Part shown: positions 7,857 to 16,207 of the stretch, one piece after another | Layout: the number at the start of each line of letters is the position of its first letter | Position numbering within the stretch: the first letter of the stretch is position 1 | Origin: Chthonomonadia bacterium | GTDB lineage: Bacteria > Armatimonadota > HRBIN16 | Length of the DNA stretch: 43,048 bases | Assembly (NCBI GenBank): GCA_013314755.1 | Contig: JABUFA010000033.1 | Location: 1 to 43,048 of the forward strand | Direction: 5' to 3' | Notes under the pieces: model-generated | Database searches by the model: none | What the model saw: only the letters and a program-made list of their open reading frames with translations | What the model was told of the DNA's origin: nothing | Made by a program: the position numbers and the translations under genes

Positions 7857-9131
7857 TCAAGCCTGCAGGCGCATGGGCTGGCGGCGACCATAGGTCAATG
7901 TGCGCCAGAGCCACTCTGCGGGACCGAAGCGGTAACGCTGTGTCCACCAGACGCTGAACATCGCCTGCAGGCTGAATATCCCCACCGCCAATACCGCACC
8001 TGCAGCTGCCCCCACTTTTCCATAAAGACCGAGTCCGTAGTTGTAAAAGATGAGCGTGCACACGATGGATTGAAGCAGGTAATTCGTGAGCGCCAGTCGC
8101 CCCACCGACGCCAGCCATTGCAGACGCTTCTGTAGCTCCTCGGAACGCAACATCAGGGCAAACAGCGCAATGTATCCCACGCTCAGCACTGGACCGAACG
8201 CCATAAACAACCACATCGCCGCGAATAGAGCCGTCAGGTTCTCTCTCACACCGCCAGCCGTTACCGTGTAGGCGTAAAGGGCGTTGGTCGCCAGCCCCAC
8301 GGGCACGAGCGCCAGAGCCAGCTTGCCCCACAGCTGCCTGCTGTTTTCCAGATTGTGGAGCAGGCCGGTCCGAGCAACATACATACCCAGCAGGAATATC
8401 GAGGCGATGTTGAGCAAGAACGCCATGTATCCAAATACCACAATCTGCAACCACTCTACCACGCGGTAGCGTAGAGCATCCAGATAGCTGCCCTGCGCGT
8501 AGGCACGCTTTGCGCTTTCTGAGATTTGCTGGAACGCTTCCGCGAGCATTTGATTTGCAGGCTGGAGAGACTTCTGCATCTCTGCATCCATACTCAGTGC
8601 CCAGAAAACACCCGCGGGCGCACCACAGCATACCAGCTGCAGGCTCCACAGCACAATGGCAAGCGTCAACAGGGTCTTGGGCTGGGCGGAATAGAACAGC
8701 AGGAGCACCAAACCCGCTAATGCATACATGGCGAGAATGTCGCCGCTCCATATCAGCACGGCATGGGTGACGCCTATGACCAACAGCGCCAACAACCGCC
8801 GAGCGAGGAAGCGTTTGGGGCGGATTCCTCGTGCTTCGACGCGCATACCTTGCAGAGCCATTCCCATCCCGAAAAGAAAGACGAAGATGGGATAGAACTT
8901 GCCCTCCACCAGCAGGCTGACCAGAGCATCTACCCAGCGGTCAAGAGTCGAACCACTCGCGGGCATAAAGGGCATAGTTGAGGATTTGAAATTGGAGATG
9001 TTTACCAGCAGGATGCCCAGCAGGGCAAACCCGCGCAGAATGTCTACGTGCACCAGACGTTCCGACGCCTCAGCTGGTGCAGGCTCCACAGCAGGAGGAA
9101 CCGGTGTGGGCGGTGCTCCCTCGTCTTCCAT
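7857..9131 (-). CDS. DUF418 domain membrane protein (YeiB-like)
   Basis: The 424-residue protein begins with a proline-rich cytosolic segment, then VDILRGFALLGILLVN, the signature start of this acyltransferase-3/DUF418-like group. Multiple hydrophobic helices follow. The C-terminal DUF418 ends with a YRFGPAEWLWRTLTYG-type motif. The function of the family is not established; it is an inner-membrane protein sometimes linked to acyl transfer. GAGGTG lies about ten bases before the ATG at 9131. It is transcribed alone, with the inverted repeat 9179-9250 immediately upstream. Confidence 0.88.
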   Translation of the reverse strand: MEDEGAPPTPVPPAVEPAPAEASERLVHVDILRGFALLGILLVNISNFKSSTMPFMPASGSTLDRWVDALVSLLVEGKFYPIFVFLFGMGMALQGMRVEARGIRPKRFLARRLLALLVIGVTHAVLIWSGDILAMYALAGLVLLLFYSAQPKTLLTLAIVLWSLQLVCCGAPAGVFWALSMDAEMQKSLQPANQMLAEAFQQISESAKRAYAQGSYLDALRYRVVEWLQIVVFGYMAFLLNIASIFLLGMYVARTGLLHNLENSRQLWGKLALALVPVGLATNALYAYTVTAGGVRENLTALFAAMWLFMAFGPVLSVGYIALFALMLRSEELQKRLQWLASVGRLALTNYLLQSIVCTLIFYNYGLGLYGKVGAAAGAVLAVGIFSLQAMFSVWWTQRYRFGPAEWLWRTLTYGRRQPMRLQA

Positions 9132-9178
9132 GTTGCACCATCACCTCGCAATTATCTTCTCACACGAAGCATCTTCTT

Positions 9179-9250
9179 TGTCATGCTGAACGGAGTGAAG
9201 CATCTCATAGTTTAGAAAGGATCGAGATTCTTCGCCCGCTCAGAATGACA
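9179..9250. repeat. Inverted pair of TGTCAT-CTGA-CG elements
   Basis: The left arm 9179-9206 reads TGTCATGCTGAACGGAGTGA, then AGCATCTC. The right arm 9224-9250 is its approximate reverse complement, ending CTCAGAATGACA. The spacer is 17 bases. The pair could fold into a long hairpin between the orphan antitoxin gene and the DUF418 gene. It belongs to the same family as the copies at 4332-4440 and 16080-16200. Confidence 0.75.
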
Positions 9251-9285
9251 AGGATACATATTTTTGATGACAATAAAAACCATAT

Positions 9286-9507
9286 TCAACGTTGACGAAG
9301 TATCCCTCCCCGCCCGCGGGATACCCATTCCTGAGCATCTTCTCCGTTCAGCAGGTCGGGCGCAATGCCCCGAACGGACACCCAGTCGTAGCGTGGTTGC
9401 GCTTCCGCGAGGTCATGGGCAATCATCTCCACCAGCTTCAATCGCTGTTCGGGAGAGAGGGGCTTGATGTACTGTTCGTAAACCTCTTGCAGGATATCGG
9501 TCGCCAT
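9286..9507 (-). CDS. Antitoxin-like small protein (putative addiction module component)
   Basis: This 73-residue protein has a helical N-terminal half (LQEVYEQYIKPLSPEQRLKL, then VEMIAHDLAE) and a Trp-containing linker. It resembles short antitoxin-like proteins found with PIN toxins in many environmental genomes. GGAGGTGA precedes the ATG at 9507, and a TATAAT box lies at 9528-9533 on the same strand. No toxin follows: the next 150 bases hold only the inverted repeat. It may be an orphan antitoxin, the remainder of a broken pair, or an unrelated regulator. Confidence 0.55.
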   Translation of the reverse strand: MATDILQEVYEQYIKPLSPEQRLKLVEMIAHDLAEAQPRYDWVSVRGIAPDLLNGEDAQEWVSRGRGGILRQR

Positions 9508-9537
9508 GCGGATTCACCTCCGCCACTATTATACAAA

Positions 9538-9558
9538 GGGGCAGGCGGTGTGCCTGCC
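9538..9558 (-). terminator. Hairpin after the oxidoreductase gene
   Basis: GGGCAGGC (9538-9545) pairs with GCCTGCCC (9551-9558), an eight-base-pair stem with a five-base loop. On the minus strand it is followed by CTTTGT. It lies just past the oxidoreductase stop and just before the -10 box of the antitoxin-like gene, so it probably separates the two transcripts. Confidence 0.55.
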
Positions 9559-9567
9559 CGCTATTCG

Positions 9568-10869
9568 TTACAACGACCAGCCCTTGCGGTATTCCCGGCG
9601 GATGTACTTTTCGGCTTCGGCGCAGTTCGTGACCTTCATGCGTCGGGCGTCGTAGTATATCTTGTGCCCTACGCGGAAAGCCACGTTGCCCAGAAGGACC
9701 ATCTCGGTCAGCGCCGCCGCATACTCGAAGTTGCTCCACGCCTTACTTCCCGTCTTAATGGCGTCGATCCATTCCTGATGATGTCCTCTGGGCGCACGGG
9801 GGATGGTGGGCTGTGGCGGCTGGTAATCGGCGAACTTCTCACGAGGAAGCAGTATCGGCTCGCCACCGTGCGGTACCCATGCTTTGCCCTTTTCACCGAT
9901 GAACAGGGTGGCGTTGGGATGGACGTCAATACCTTCTGCCAGCTCTTTGGGGGGCAGTTTGCCACCGTCGTACCAGTAGAGGGTTACGGGCGGTTTGCCC
10001 TTGCGAGCGGGGAACTCGTAGCGGACGATGCTCCACTTGGGTCCTGTCTCGCGGTGATGTGGTTCGCCTTCTGCCTCTACGCTGATGGGTGCGCCCAGCT
10101 CCAGCGCCCAGAATGCGGTGTCCAGGATGTGACAGCCCATATCTCCCAGTGCGCCGGTGCCGAAATCCCACCAGCCGCGCCAGTTGAAGGGGTGATATGC
10201 GGGATGGTACGGTCGTTCCGGCGCGGGACCGAGCCAGAGGTCCCAGTGCAGGTTGCGCGGTACAGGTGGGGTGTCGGCTGGGCGGTCAATGCCCTGGGGC
10301 CAGATGGGGCGGTCGGTACTGGCATGCACTTCACGGATGGCGCCAATGGCGCCCGACTGGAGTATCTCCACCGCGCGGCGCAATCCATCGCTGGCGTGCC
10401 CGTTATTGCCCATCTGCGTGACCACGCGATAACGCTTCGCCGCCTCCGCCAGCTTGCGCGCCTCGTACACCGAGTGAGTCAGCGGTTTCTCGCAGTAGAC
10501 GTGCTTGCCCAGCTGCATCGCAGCCATCGCGGCGACGGCGTGCGTGTGGTCGGGCGTGCTAATCACCACTGCGTCAATCTCCCGATGTCGCTCGTCCAGC
10601 ATCTGGCGGAAGTCCACGTACCGATAGGCGCGTGGGAAGCGTTTAGCCGCCTCGCCCAGCGGGTTTTCGTCCACGTCACACAGCGCCACGATGTTCTCAT
10701 GCGCCACGCCGTCAATGTTTCCCCAGCCTCGCCCTCCGCAGGCGATGATGCCGATGTTCAGCTTTTCGTTCTGGGCGTAGGTAGGGGTCCAGCTGTGCGC
10801 GACCAGCCACAACCCCATGCCATACTGTGCGCTCCTTTTGATAAATTCCCGGCGTGTGGTCTTCTCCAT
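9568..10869 (-). CDS. Gfo/Idh/MocA family oxidoreductase, Tat-exported
   Basis: The 433-residue protein starts MEKTTRREFIKRSAQYG, a twin-arginine signal, so it is probably folded with its cofactor and exported. After it come the nucleotide-binding IGIIACGGRG (39-48), the ALCDVD strand end, and CEKPLTH, whose Lys is the usual catalytic residue. The C-terminal part has the long bacterial-type substrate domain (DFGTGALGDMGCH). Such enzymes oxidise sugar hydroxyls with NAD(P), often a bound cofactor when secreted. The ATG at 10869 is nine bases from AAGGAGG; a GTG at 10878 would abut it. It follows the arabinofuranosidase gene by 14 bases and is probably in the same operon. Confidence 0.9.
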   Translation of the reverse strand: MEKTTRREFIKRSAQYGMGLWLVAHSWTPTYAQNEKLNIGIIACGGRGWGNIDGVAHENIVALCDVDENPLGEAAKRFPRAYRYVDFRQMLDERHREIDAVVISTPDHTHAVAAMAAMQLGKHVYCEKPLTHSVYEARKLAEAAKRYRVVTQMGNNGHASDGLRRAVEILQSGAIGAIREVHASTDRPIWPQGIDRPADTPPVPRNLHWDLWLGPAPERPYHPAYHPFNWRGWWDFGTGALGDMGCHILDTAFWALELGAPISVEAEGEPHHRETGPKWSIVRYEFPARKGKPPVTLYWYDGGKLPPKELAEGIDVHPNATLFIGEKGKAWVPHGGEPILLPREKFADYQPPQPTIPRAPRGHHQEWIDAIKTGSKAWSNFEYAAALTEMVLLGNVAFRVGHKIYYDARRMKVTNCAEAEKYIRREYRKGWSL

Positions 10870-10883
10870 CACAGTCACCCTCC

Positions 10884-12422
10884 TTATGACGGCAGTTTGC
10901 CCAAAATGCGCACGACCGAACCGGCTGGAGCGGTGATGTAGAGGCGGTCACCCTCCACGCGCACCGGCTGAGGAGCGGAAGGCTTCACCCGCTCGGGCTG
11001 TTCGAAGGTATTGTGCGCGTGAATGTCGTCGGCACTCAGCACGACCGCTTCCGCTTCCTGCACCGTTGCGCCCATGACCAGCACCTCCACTTCCGCCGGC
11101 TGTTCGGGGTGCGTGTTGCAGAACGTGATACATAAGGTGTTCTCGCGCACCGAAGCGGAACCCTCTATGACCTGCAGGCTGAATGGCTCTCTTTGCAGAT
11201 ACTGCTGGCGGCAGAAGTCGCGAACTGCGCCTCCATCGGACAGGGTATCCGACAGCGTCTCGAAGCGCACCGCCTGGGCGCCTTTATGCGGGGCATACAT
11301 GTGCCAGACGTGGTAAGTTGGCGTCTTGATACACCTGTCTTCCTGTACCAGCAGGAGCGACTGCAGGACGTTAATCAGCTGTGCCAGGTTGCCCATAAAA
11401 ATCTGGTGGCAGTGGCGATGGAAGATGTCTAACGTCAGCGCAGCGACCAGGGCGTCGCGGATGGTGTTCTGCTGATACAGTCCCCAGCCGGGCTTGTCGG
11501 GTTCCGCTGGATGCCATGCGCCCCATTCGTCGATAATGAGGTTAATCTTTTGCTCGGGGTCCAGCTCGTCCATCACCGTGCGGTGTCCGATGATAATGCC
11601 TTCGATGGCTTTTGCCCGGCACAGCAACTCCGTCCACTGCTCGGTGGTGTATTGCGTGGCGGTGCCGGCGGTGCCGCAGTAGTAGTGCGCTGCCAGCGAG
11701 TTCACCAGATGCCTTCGGCTCCACCCCTTGCGCTTCAGGGCGTTGAGAAACTTCCATGTCCAGTCCCAATCGCTGCCCGCCGCACCGCAGGCGATAGCGT
11801 GTATCGGCGTATCCGAGTAGTTGAACAGGAAGGTGCGGTAACGACAGAACAGCTCGGCGTAGTACTCGGGGTGCATGTTGCCTCCACAGCCCCAGTTTTC
11901 GTTGCCCACGCCCCAGAAGCGCACTCGGAAAGGTTCATCCGCACCGTTTGCCCTGCGCTCGTTCGCCAGCGCGGAGTCGCCCGCGAAGTTGCAGTATTCC
12001 ACCCAGTCGCGCAGTTCCGCCGGTGTGCCAGAACCAACATTGCCCACGATATACGGCTCGGCGCCGATTAGCCGGCAGAAGGTGATAAACTCGTGTGTGC
12101 CGAAGTGGTTGGGTTCTGGCGCCATACCCCAGTGGTAGTTCACACGCAGGGGGCGTTTGTTGCGCGGACCAATGCCGTCGCGCCAGTGGTAAGCATCCGC
12201 AAAACAACCACCAGGCCAGCGCAGTACCGGTATGCCCAGCGGGTGCAGGGCATCTACCACATCCCGGCGGATGCCGCCAATGTTGGGGATGGGTGAATCC
12301 TCCCCAACCCAGATACCCGGATAGATACACTCACCCAGATGCTCGGCAAACTCGCCGTGCAGGTAAGGACTGATTGTACCAATCGTCTCGTTGAGTAGAA
12401 CTGCTATCCGTTGTCGCGACAT
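10884..12422 (-). CDS. Alpha-L-arabinofuranosidase (GH51)
   Basis: This 512-residue TIM-barrel glycosidase removes arabinofuranose from hemicellulose or arabinan oligomers. The acid/base is Glu175 in WGVGNENWG and the nucleophile is Glu299 in IIDEWGAWH, both at positions usual for GH51. The early segment LRWPGGCFADAYHWRDGIGP is typical. A C-terminal beta-sandwich is expected. The ATG at 12422 has a GAGGGAGAG site; the frame extends 16 codons upstream to a TTG without one. There is no signal peptide, so it probably acts on imported oligosaccharides. Downstream lies the exported oxidoreductase; a GH38 mannosidase diverges upstream. Confidence 0.95.
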   Translation of the reverse strand: MSRQRIAVLLNETIGTISPYLHGEFAEHLGECIYPGIWVGEDSPIPNIGGIRRDVVDALHPLGIPVLRWPGGCFADAYHWRDGIGPRNKRPLRVNYHWGMAPEPNHFGTHEFITFCRLIGAEPYIVGNVGSGTPAELRDWVEYCNFAGDSALANERRANGADEPFRVRFWGVGNENWGCGGNMHPEYYAELFCRYRTFLFNYSDTPIHAIACGAAGSDWDWTWKFLNALKRKGWSRRHLVNSLAAHYYCGTAGTATQYTTEQWTELLCRAKAIEGIIIGHRTVMDELDPEQKINLIIDEWGAWHPAEPDKPGWGLYQQNTIRDALVAALTLDIFHRHCHQIFMGNLAQLINVLQSLLLVQEDRCIKTPTYHVWHMYAPHKGAQAVRFETLSDTLSDGGAVRDFCRQQYLQREPFSLQVIEGSASVRENTLCITFCNTHPEQPAEVEVLVMGATVQEAEAVVLSADDIHAHNTFEQPERVKPSAPQPVRVEGDRLYITAPAGSVVRILGKLPS

Positions 12423-12601
12423 CTTCTCTCCCTCAGCAAGGCTTTTGAAGTGTACTTTCGGCAAGGGCAAGGAGATTCCTATTTCGTATGGGCGCGCTCG
12501 ACGTAGTTAAGGCATTTTTCCATTGTTAGGCAGGCATTCGCCTATGGTTCAGCGAACAATTACCTTAAACGATTGATAGCATGGAACAGGAGGGGGGAAC
12601 A

Positions 12602-15481
12602 ATGGCACTTGAGGAGCAGCTCGACGCAATATGGCAATCTTTGCGCCGAATGGAACGTGATGCCCAGCGCTGGGTGGAGCGATTACAGGCGGAGATAGAT
12701 TTCGCACGCCGGCTGGCAGAGGCAAACCCGTCCAATCGGGCAGAGTGGGAAGATTTGATCCTGCGCGCCGGGCAGACGTTCGCGCAGGCTGTGGCAGAGG
12801 GGAAACCGGTAGCTGATGCAGTCAAAGCGGCGGAGGAGATACTGCGCCCCATCGAACCCGTCGCCAAGCAGTACACCATCCACTGCGTGGGACACGCGCA
12901 TATCGATATGAACTGGATGTGGAACTGGGCGGAGACCGTAGCCACCACGAACGATACCTTTACGACCGTGAATCGCCTGTTTGGGGAGTTTCCGCAGTTT
13001 CGCTTTTCGCAGGATCAGACGTCCGTCTACCAGATTATGAAGGACTATCTGCCCGAGCTGTGGCAGGCGGTGAAAGAGCATATACGCGCCGGCAGGTGGG
13101 AGGTGACCGCCAGCCACTGGGTGGAAGCGGATAAGAACATGGCTTCGGGTGAAATACTGTGCCGGCATTTGCTGTACACCAAACGGTTCCTCCAGCGGGA
13201 GTTCGGTCTGCCCTATGATGCCGTTCGGATTGATTATGAACCCGATACTTTCGGACATGCGCACACTGTGCCGACTATCCTGACGCGAGCCGGCATCCGC
13301 TACTACTACTTCTGCCGAACGGGCAAGGGACCGTTCCTGTTCTGGTGGCAGGGCAGGGATGGCTCGCGCGTGCTGGCGTTTGACGACCGTCGGGAGTGGT
13401 ATCTGGGACCGATTACTCCCCGTATCGCCCAGCATGTGCTGGAGTTCGAGAAGCAGACGGGCTTGAAAGACATGCTGTTTGTGTATGGGGTCGGGGACCA
13501 CGGTGGTGGACCGACCCGGCGCGACCTGCGTCTGGCACATGAGATGATGGAGTGGCCCATCTTTCCCCGAATAAAGTTCAGCACCTATCATGAGTTCTTC
13601 GCCATCGCCGAGCGCGAGGCAAAGGACCTGCCCGTGATAGATAGCGATCTGAACTTCATCTTTGAAGGATGCTACTCGTCGCAGAGTAACATCAAGTATG
13701 CCAACCGGCGAAGCGAGAACACGCTGATAGAGGCGGAAATCTGCGCCCTGCTCGCGAAGGGCATTACCGGTCAGGCGTATCCCACAGAGCAACTGCAAAT
13801 CGCCTGGCGACACGCGATGTTCAACCAATTCCACGACATCCTGCCCGGGTCAGGGGTGCATGCTACCTATGAGCACGCACAGGGGCTATTCCAGGAGATC
13901 CTGGCACATACGTCCATGATAAAGACCCGCAGCCTGCGTGCGGTAGCATCCAGGGTGAACACCAGAGCACTGGCGCCACAGGACGCCACACCAGCTGATT
14001 ACGGCGATGGGTTGGGTGCAGGACAGGGAGACCTGCCCGCAGATGGCGTTCTCAGTCGCTACGGAGCAGGCGGTATCGGCGCCGACCCCTTTGTGGTGTT
14101 CAACCCGTCGCCCTGGACGCGCAGTGAGGTGGTAACCGCTCGCATCTGGGACCGCGATATCGAGACGCCCTTCGTGGCGGTGCAGGATGACAGCGGCAAC
14201 GTGGTGCAGGCGCAGGTGCTGAACAGAGGGCAATACTGGGCGCACAACTTCATCGAGCTGGCTTTCCCGGCGCATGAGGTGCCGCCGCTGGGCTATCGCA
14301 CCTACAGCGTGCATCGAGCGGTTGGCGCAAAGGCGGGAACGGGCTGCACCAGCGATGGCAAGGGCACGATTGAGAACGAGTATCTGCGCGTGACGGTGGA
14401 ACAGCAGTCGGGTGCGATTATCAGCCTGGTAGACAAGCGTACGGGCGCCGAGCTCGTTCCGCCCGGCGAGCGCATCGGCTTGCTGGAGTACCTCTTGGAG
14501 GCGCCGCACGGCATGACCGCGTGGGTGCTGGGACAGATTAAGCAATACGTTCCATTTACGGAAGGAGCCACCCTCTCGTTCCCGCACAGGGGACCCTATA
14601 TCGCCAGCGTGCAGGCGCATCATCGGTTCAACGATAGCCGCTTTACCGTCACCGTCAGCCTGCTGGCAGGCGTGCCACGGGTAGAGTTTACGGTGGATGT
14701 GGACTGGCTGGAGCGCGGTTCGCCCGAGGTGGGCGTACCTGCCCTGCGGATGCAGTTCCCGCTGGCGATTGACGAGCCGAAGTGCAGGATGGAGTGCCCG
14801 AATGGCTGGGTGGAGCGACCGACCCTTGGTTATGCGGAGCCGTCGGAGACGTTTGTGCATGTTGGCGGACCGGGAGTCGCCATGTATCCGATGGACATGC
14901 CCGCCCAGCGGTGGGTAGAGCTATCGGGCGTGCACCCCGATACGGGCAAGCCAGCAGGCGCGGTGCTGGTAAATGACCGGGTGTATGCGCACAGCGTCTG
15001 CGATAACACGCTGGGGGTGACTCTCCTGCGCAGTTCCTATGACCCTGATCCTCTGCCAGAGATGGGACGTCGCACCTTCCGCTTTGCGCTGGTGCCTTTT
15101 GGCGAGGGGTGGTCACCCGCATCCTCCGCCCGCGTGGGTTACGACTTCAACCTGCCCTTCAACGTGGTCAGCACGGACGTGCATGAAGGCAGTCTGCCGT
15201 TGTCGCAGGCTTTTGCCGAGGTGCTGACGCCCAATGTGATGCTGAGCGGGCTGAAGAAGGCGGAGGACTCGGACGCGCTCATCATCCGTCTCTACGAGGT
15301 GGATGGCAAGCCGACGACGGCGGAGGTGCGTCTGAGCGATGTGCTTGCCCGCCCGAATTCGCCGGCGGTGGAGACGGACATTCTGGAACAGCCTCTGACC
15401 ACGAGCACTGCCCGGATGAACGGTGACGTGTTGAGCGTGCAGATACCTGCCTTCGGAATCGCCACAGTAAAGGTGGGATAA
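12602..15481 (+). CDS. Alpha-mannosidase (GH38)
   Basis: This 959-residue retaining alpha-mannosidase has the zinc-binding HAHIDMNW motif (His98, His100, Asp102). The nucleophile is Asp215 in YEPDTFGHAHTVP. The family's further landmarks HWVEADKNM and FHDILPGSG follow, and the large C-terminal beta domain (from about 480) is complete. It cleaves alpha-mannosides and lacks a signal peptide. AGGAGG at 12588-12593 sits eight bases before the ATG at 12602; an ATG at 12581 precedes that site and is not the start. It diverges from the GH51 gene across 179 bases, which hold no clear sigma-70 promoter but could be a shared control region. Confidence 0.95.
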   Translation: MALEEQLDAIWQSLRRMERDAQRWVERLQAEIDFARRLAEANPSNRAEWEDLILRAGQTFAQAVAEGKPVADAVKAAEEILRPIEPVAKQYTIHCVGHAHIDMNWMWNWAETVATTNDTFTTVNRLFGEFPQFRFSQDQTSVYQIMKDYLPELWQAVKEHIRAGRWEVTASHWVEADKNMASGEILCRHLLYTKRFLQREFGLPYDAVRIDYEPDTFGHAHTVPTILTRAGIRYYYFCRTGKGPFLFWWQGRDGSRVLAFDDRREWYLGPITPRIAQHVLEFEKQTGLKDMLFVYGVGDHGGGPTRRDLRLAHEMMEWPIFPRIKFSTYHEFFAIAEREAKDLPVIDSDLNFIFEGCYSSQSNIKYANRRSENTLIEAEICALLAKGITGQAYPTEQLQIAWRHAMFNQFHDILPGSGVHATYEHAQGLFQEILAHTSMIKTRSLRAVASRVNTRALAPQDATPADYGDGLGAGQGDLPADGVLSRYGAGGIGADPFVVFNPSPWTRSEVVTARIWDRDIETPFVAVQDDSGNVVQAQVLNRGQYWAHNFIELAFPAHEVPPLGYRTYSVHRAVGAKAGTGCTSDGKGTIENEYLRVTVEQQSGAIISLVDKRTGAELVPPGERIGLLEYLLEAPHGMTAWVLGQIKQYVPFTEGATLSFPHRGPYIASVQAHHRFNDSRFTVTVSLLAGVPRVEFTVDVDWLERGSPEVGVPALRMQFPLAIDEPKCRMECPNGWVERPTLGYAEPSETFVHVGGPGVAMYPMDMPAQRWVELSGVHPDTGKPAGAVLVNDRVYAHSVCDNTLGVTLLRSSYDPDPLPEMGRRTFRFALVPFGEGWSPASSARVGYDFNLPFNVVSTDVHEGSLPLSQAFAEVLTPNVMLSGLKKAEDSDALIIRLYEVDGKPTTAEVRLSDVLARPNSPAVETDILEQPLTTSTARMNGDVLSVQIPAFGIATVKVG

Positions 15482-15488
15482 GCAAGAA

Positions 15489-15512
15489 GGAGGGGGCTTC
15501 AAAGCCCCCTCC
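15489..15512 (+). terminator. Hairpin after the alpha-mannosidase gene
   Basis: GGAGGGGGCT (15489-15498) and AGCCCCCTCC (15503-15512) form a perfect ten-base-pair stem with loop TCAA directly after the mannosidase stop. There is no T tract. The only good ribosome-site sequence ahead of the PAP2 gene, GGAGG, lies within the left arm, so folding would hide it. Confidence 0.65.
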
Positions 15513-15524
15513 GTGCCCGCAGCG

Positions 15525-16076
15525 ATGGACGCTCTTCACCGTCTGGATACCTCTCTCTTCTTTCTGGCTAATGGGGCACATCATCCCCTGCTGGATGCGC
15601 TCATGCTGTTTGTGACCGACATCAAGCGCACGGGGATTCTTCTGCTTGCAGTGTGGATAGGGCTGATGTGGAAAGGTGGTGCGAAGGGCAGGACGGTTGC
15701 ACTCCTGCTAATACCGCTGATTCTAATCACCGACCAGCTGAGCAGTCATGTATTGAAGGACGTCTTTGACCGGGTGCGCCCGTGCGAGGCGTTACAGGGA
15801 GTACGGGCGATAGACGGCTGTCGGCACAGCCTGTCGTTTCCCTCCTCTCACGCGGTAAACACGTTTGCAGCGGCGACCCTGTTCAGCCTCTTCTACCGCC
15901 GATGGGTGCCGTGGGTGGCGTTTGGGCTGGCTGGACTTGTCTCGTATTCGCGCATCTATCTGGGGCTTCACTACCCATCCGATGTGCTGGGCGGCGCCGT
16001 GATTGGGATTGCCTGCGCGCTGGCGGTGGTGGGGCTGTATCGCAGGATACGCCAAAGGGTGGGAACCTCCGCTTAG
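15525..16076 (+). CDS. PAP2 family membrane phosphatase
   Basis: This 183-residue integral membrane protein has the three acid-phosphatase motifs: Lys78 to Arg85-Pro86 (KDVFDRVRP), FPSSHA (105-110), and SRIYLGLHYPSD (142-153) with the catalytic His149. Hydrophobic helices lie near residues 25-50, 55-75, 115-140 and 155-172. Family members dephosphorylate undecaprenyl pyrophosphate, phosphatidate or related lipids at the outer face of the inner membrane. No Shine-Dalgarno stands at a normal distance before the ATG at 15525; a GTG at 15513 is the alternative. It may depend on read-through from the mannosidase gene. Confidence 0.85.
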   Translation: MDALHRLDTSLFFLANGAHHPLLDALMLFVTDIKRTGILLLAVWIGLMWKGGAKGRTVALLLIPLILITDQLSSHVLKDVFDRVRPCEALQGVRAIDGCRHSLSFPSSHAVNTFAAATLFSLFYRRWVPWVAFGLAGLVSYSRIYLGLHYPSDVLGGAVIGIACALAVVGLYRRIRQRVGTSA

Positions 16077-16079
16077 CCG

Positions 16080-16200
16080 TCATGCTGAGCGGATCGAAGG
16101 GTCTCAAAAACGCCCCCTCACTTCGTTCATCATGACAACAAAGGTGCTCAGCATGACAGGGACGCCGCTAAGACGCCCCGATCACGCTGAGCGAAGCAAA
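16080..16200. repeat. Cluster of TGTCAT-CTGAGCG elements
   Basis: TCATGCTGAGCGGATCGAAG followed by GGTCTC (16080-16105) is a near-complete copy. Inverted partial copies follow: CACTTCGTTCATCATGACA (16119-16137) and GTGCTCAGCATGACA (16144-16158). Another partial copy in direct orientation lies at 16182-16199. The cluster fills the gap between the convergent PAP2 and thrS genes. Confidence 0.7.
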
Positions 16201-16207
16201 GGCGAAA

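Noticed and set aside
9292-10941. A 549-codon plus-strand frame opposite the oxidoreductase gene
   Set aside because: The minus-strand gene has all family motifs, a Tat signal and a ribosome site. The plus frame shows no family features.
12683-13834. A 383-codon minus-strand frame inside the alpha-mannosidase gene
   Set aside because: It overlaps the catalytic domain of the mannosidase gene and has no start signals or recognisable motifs.
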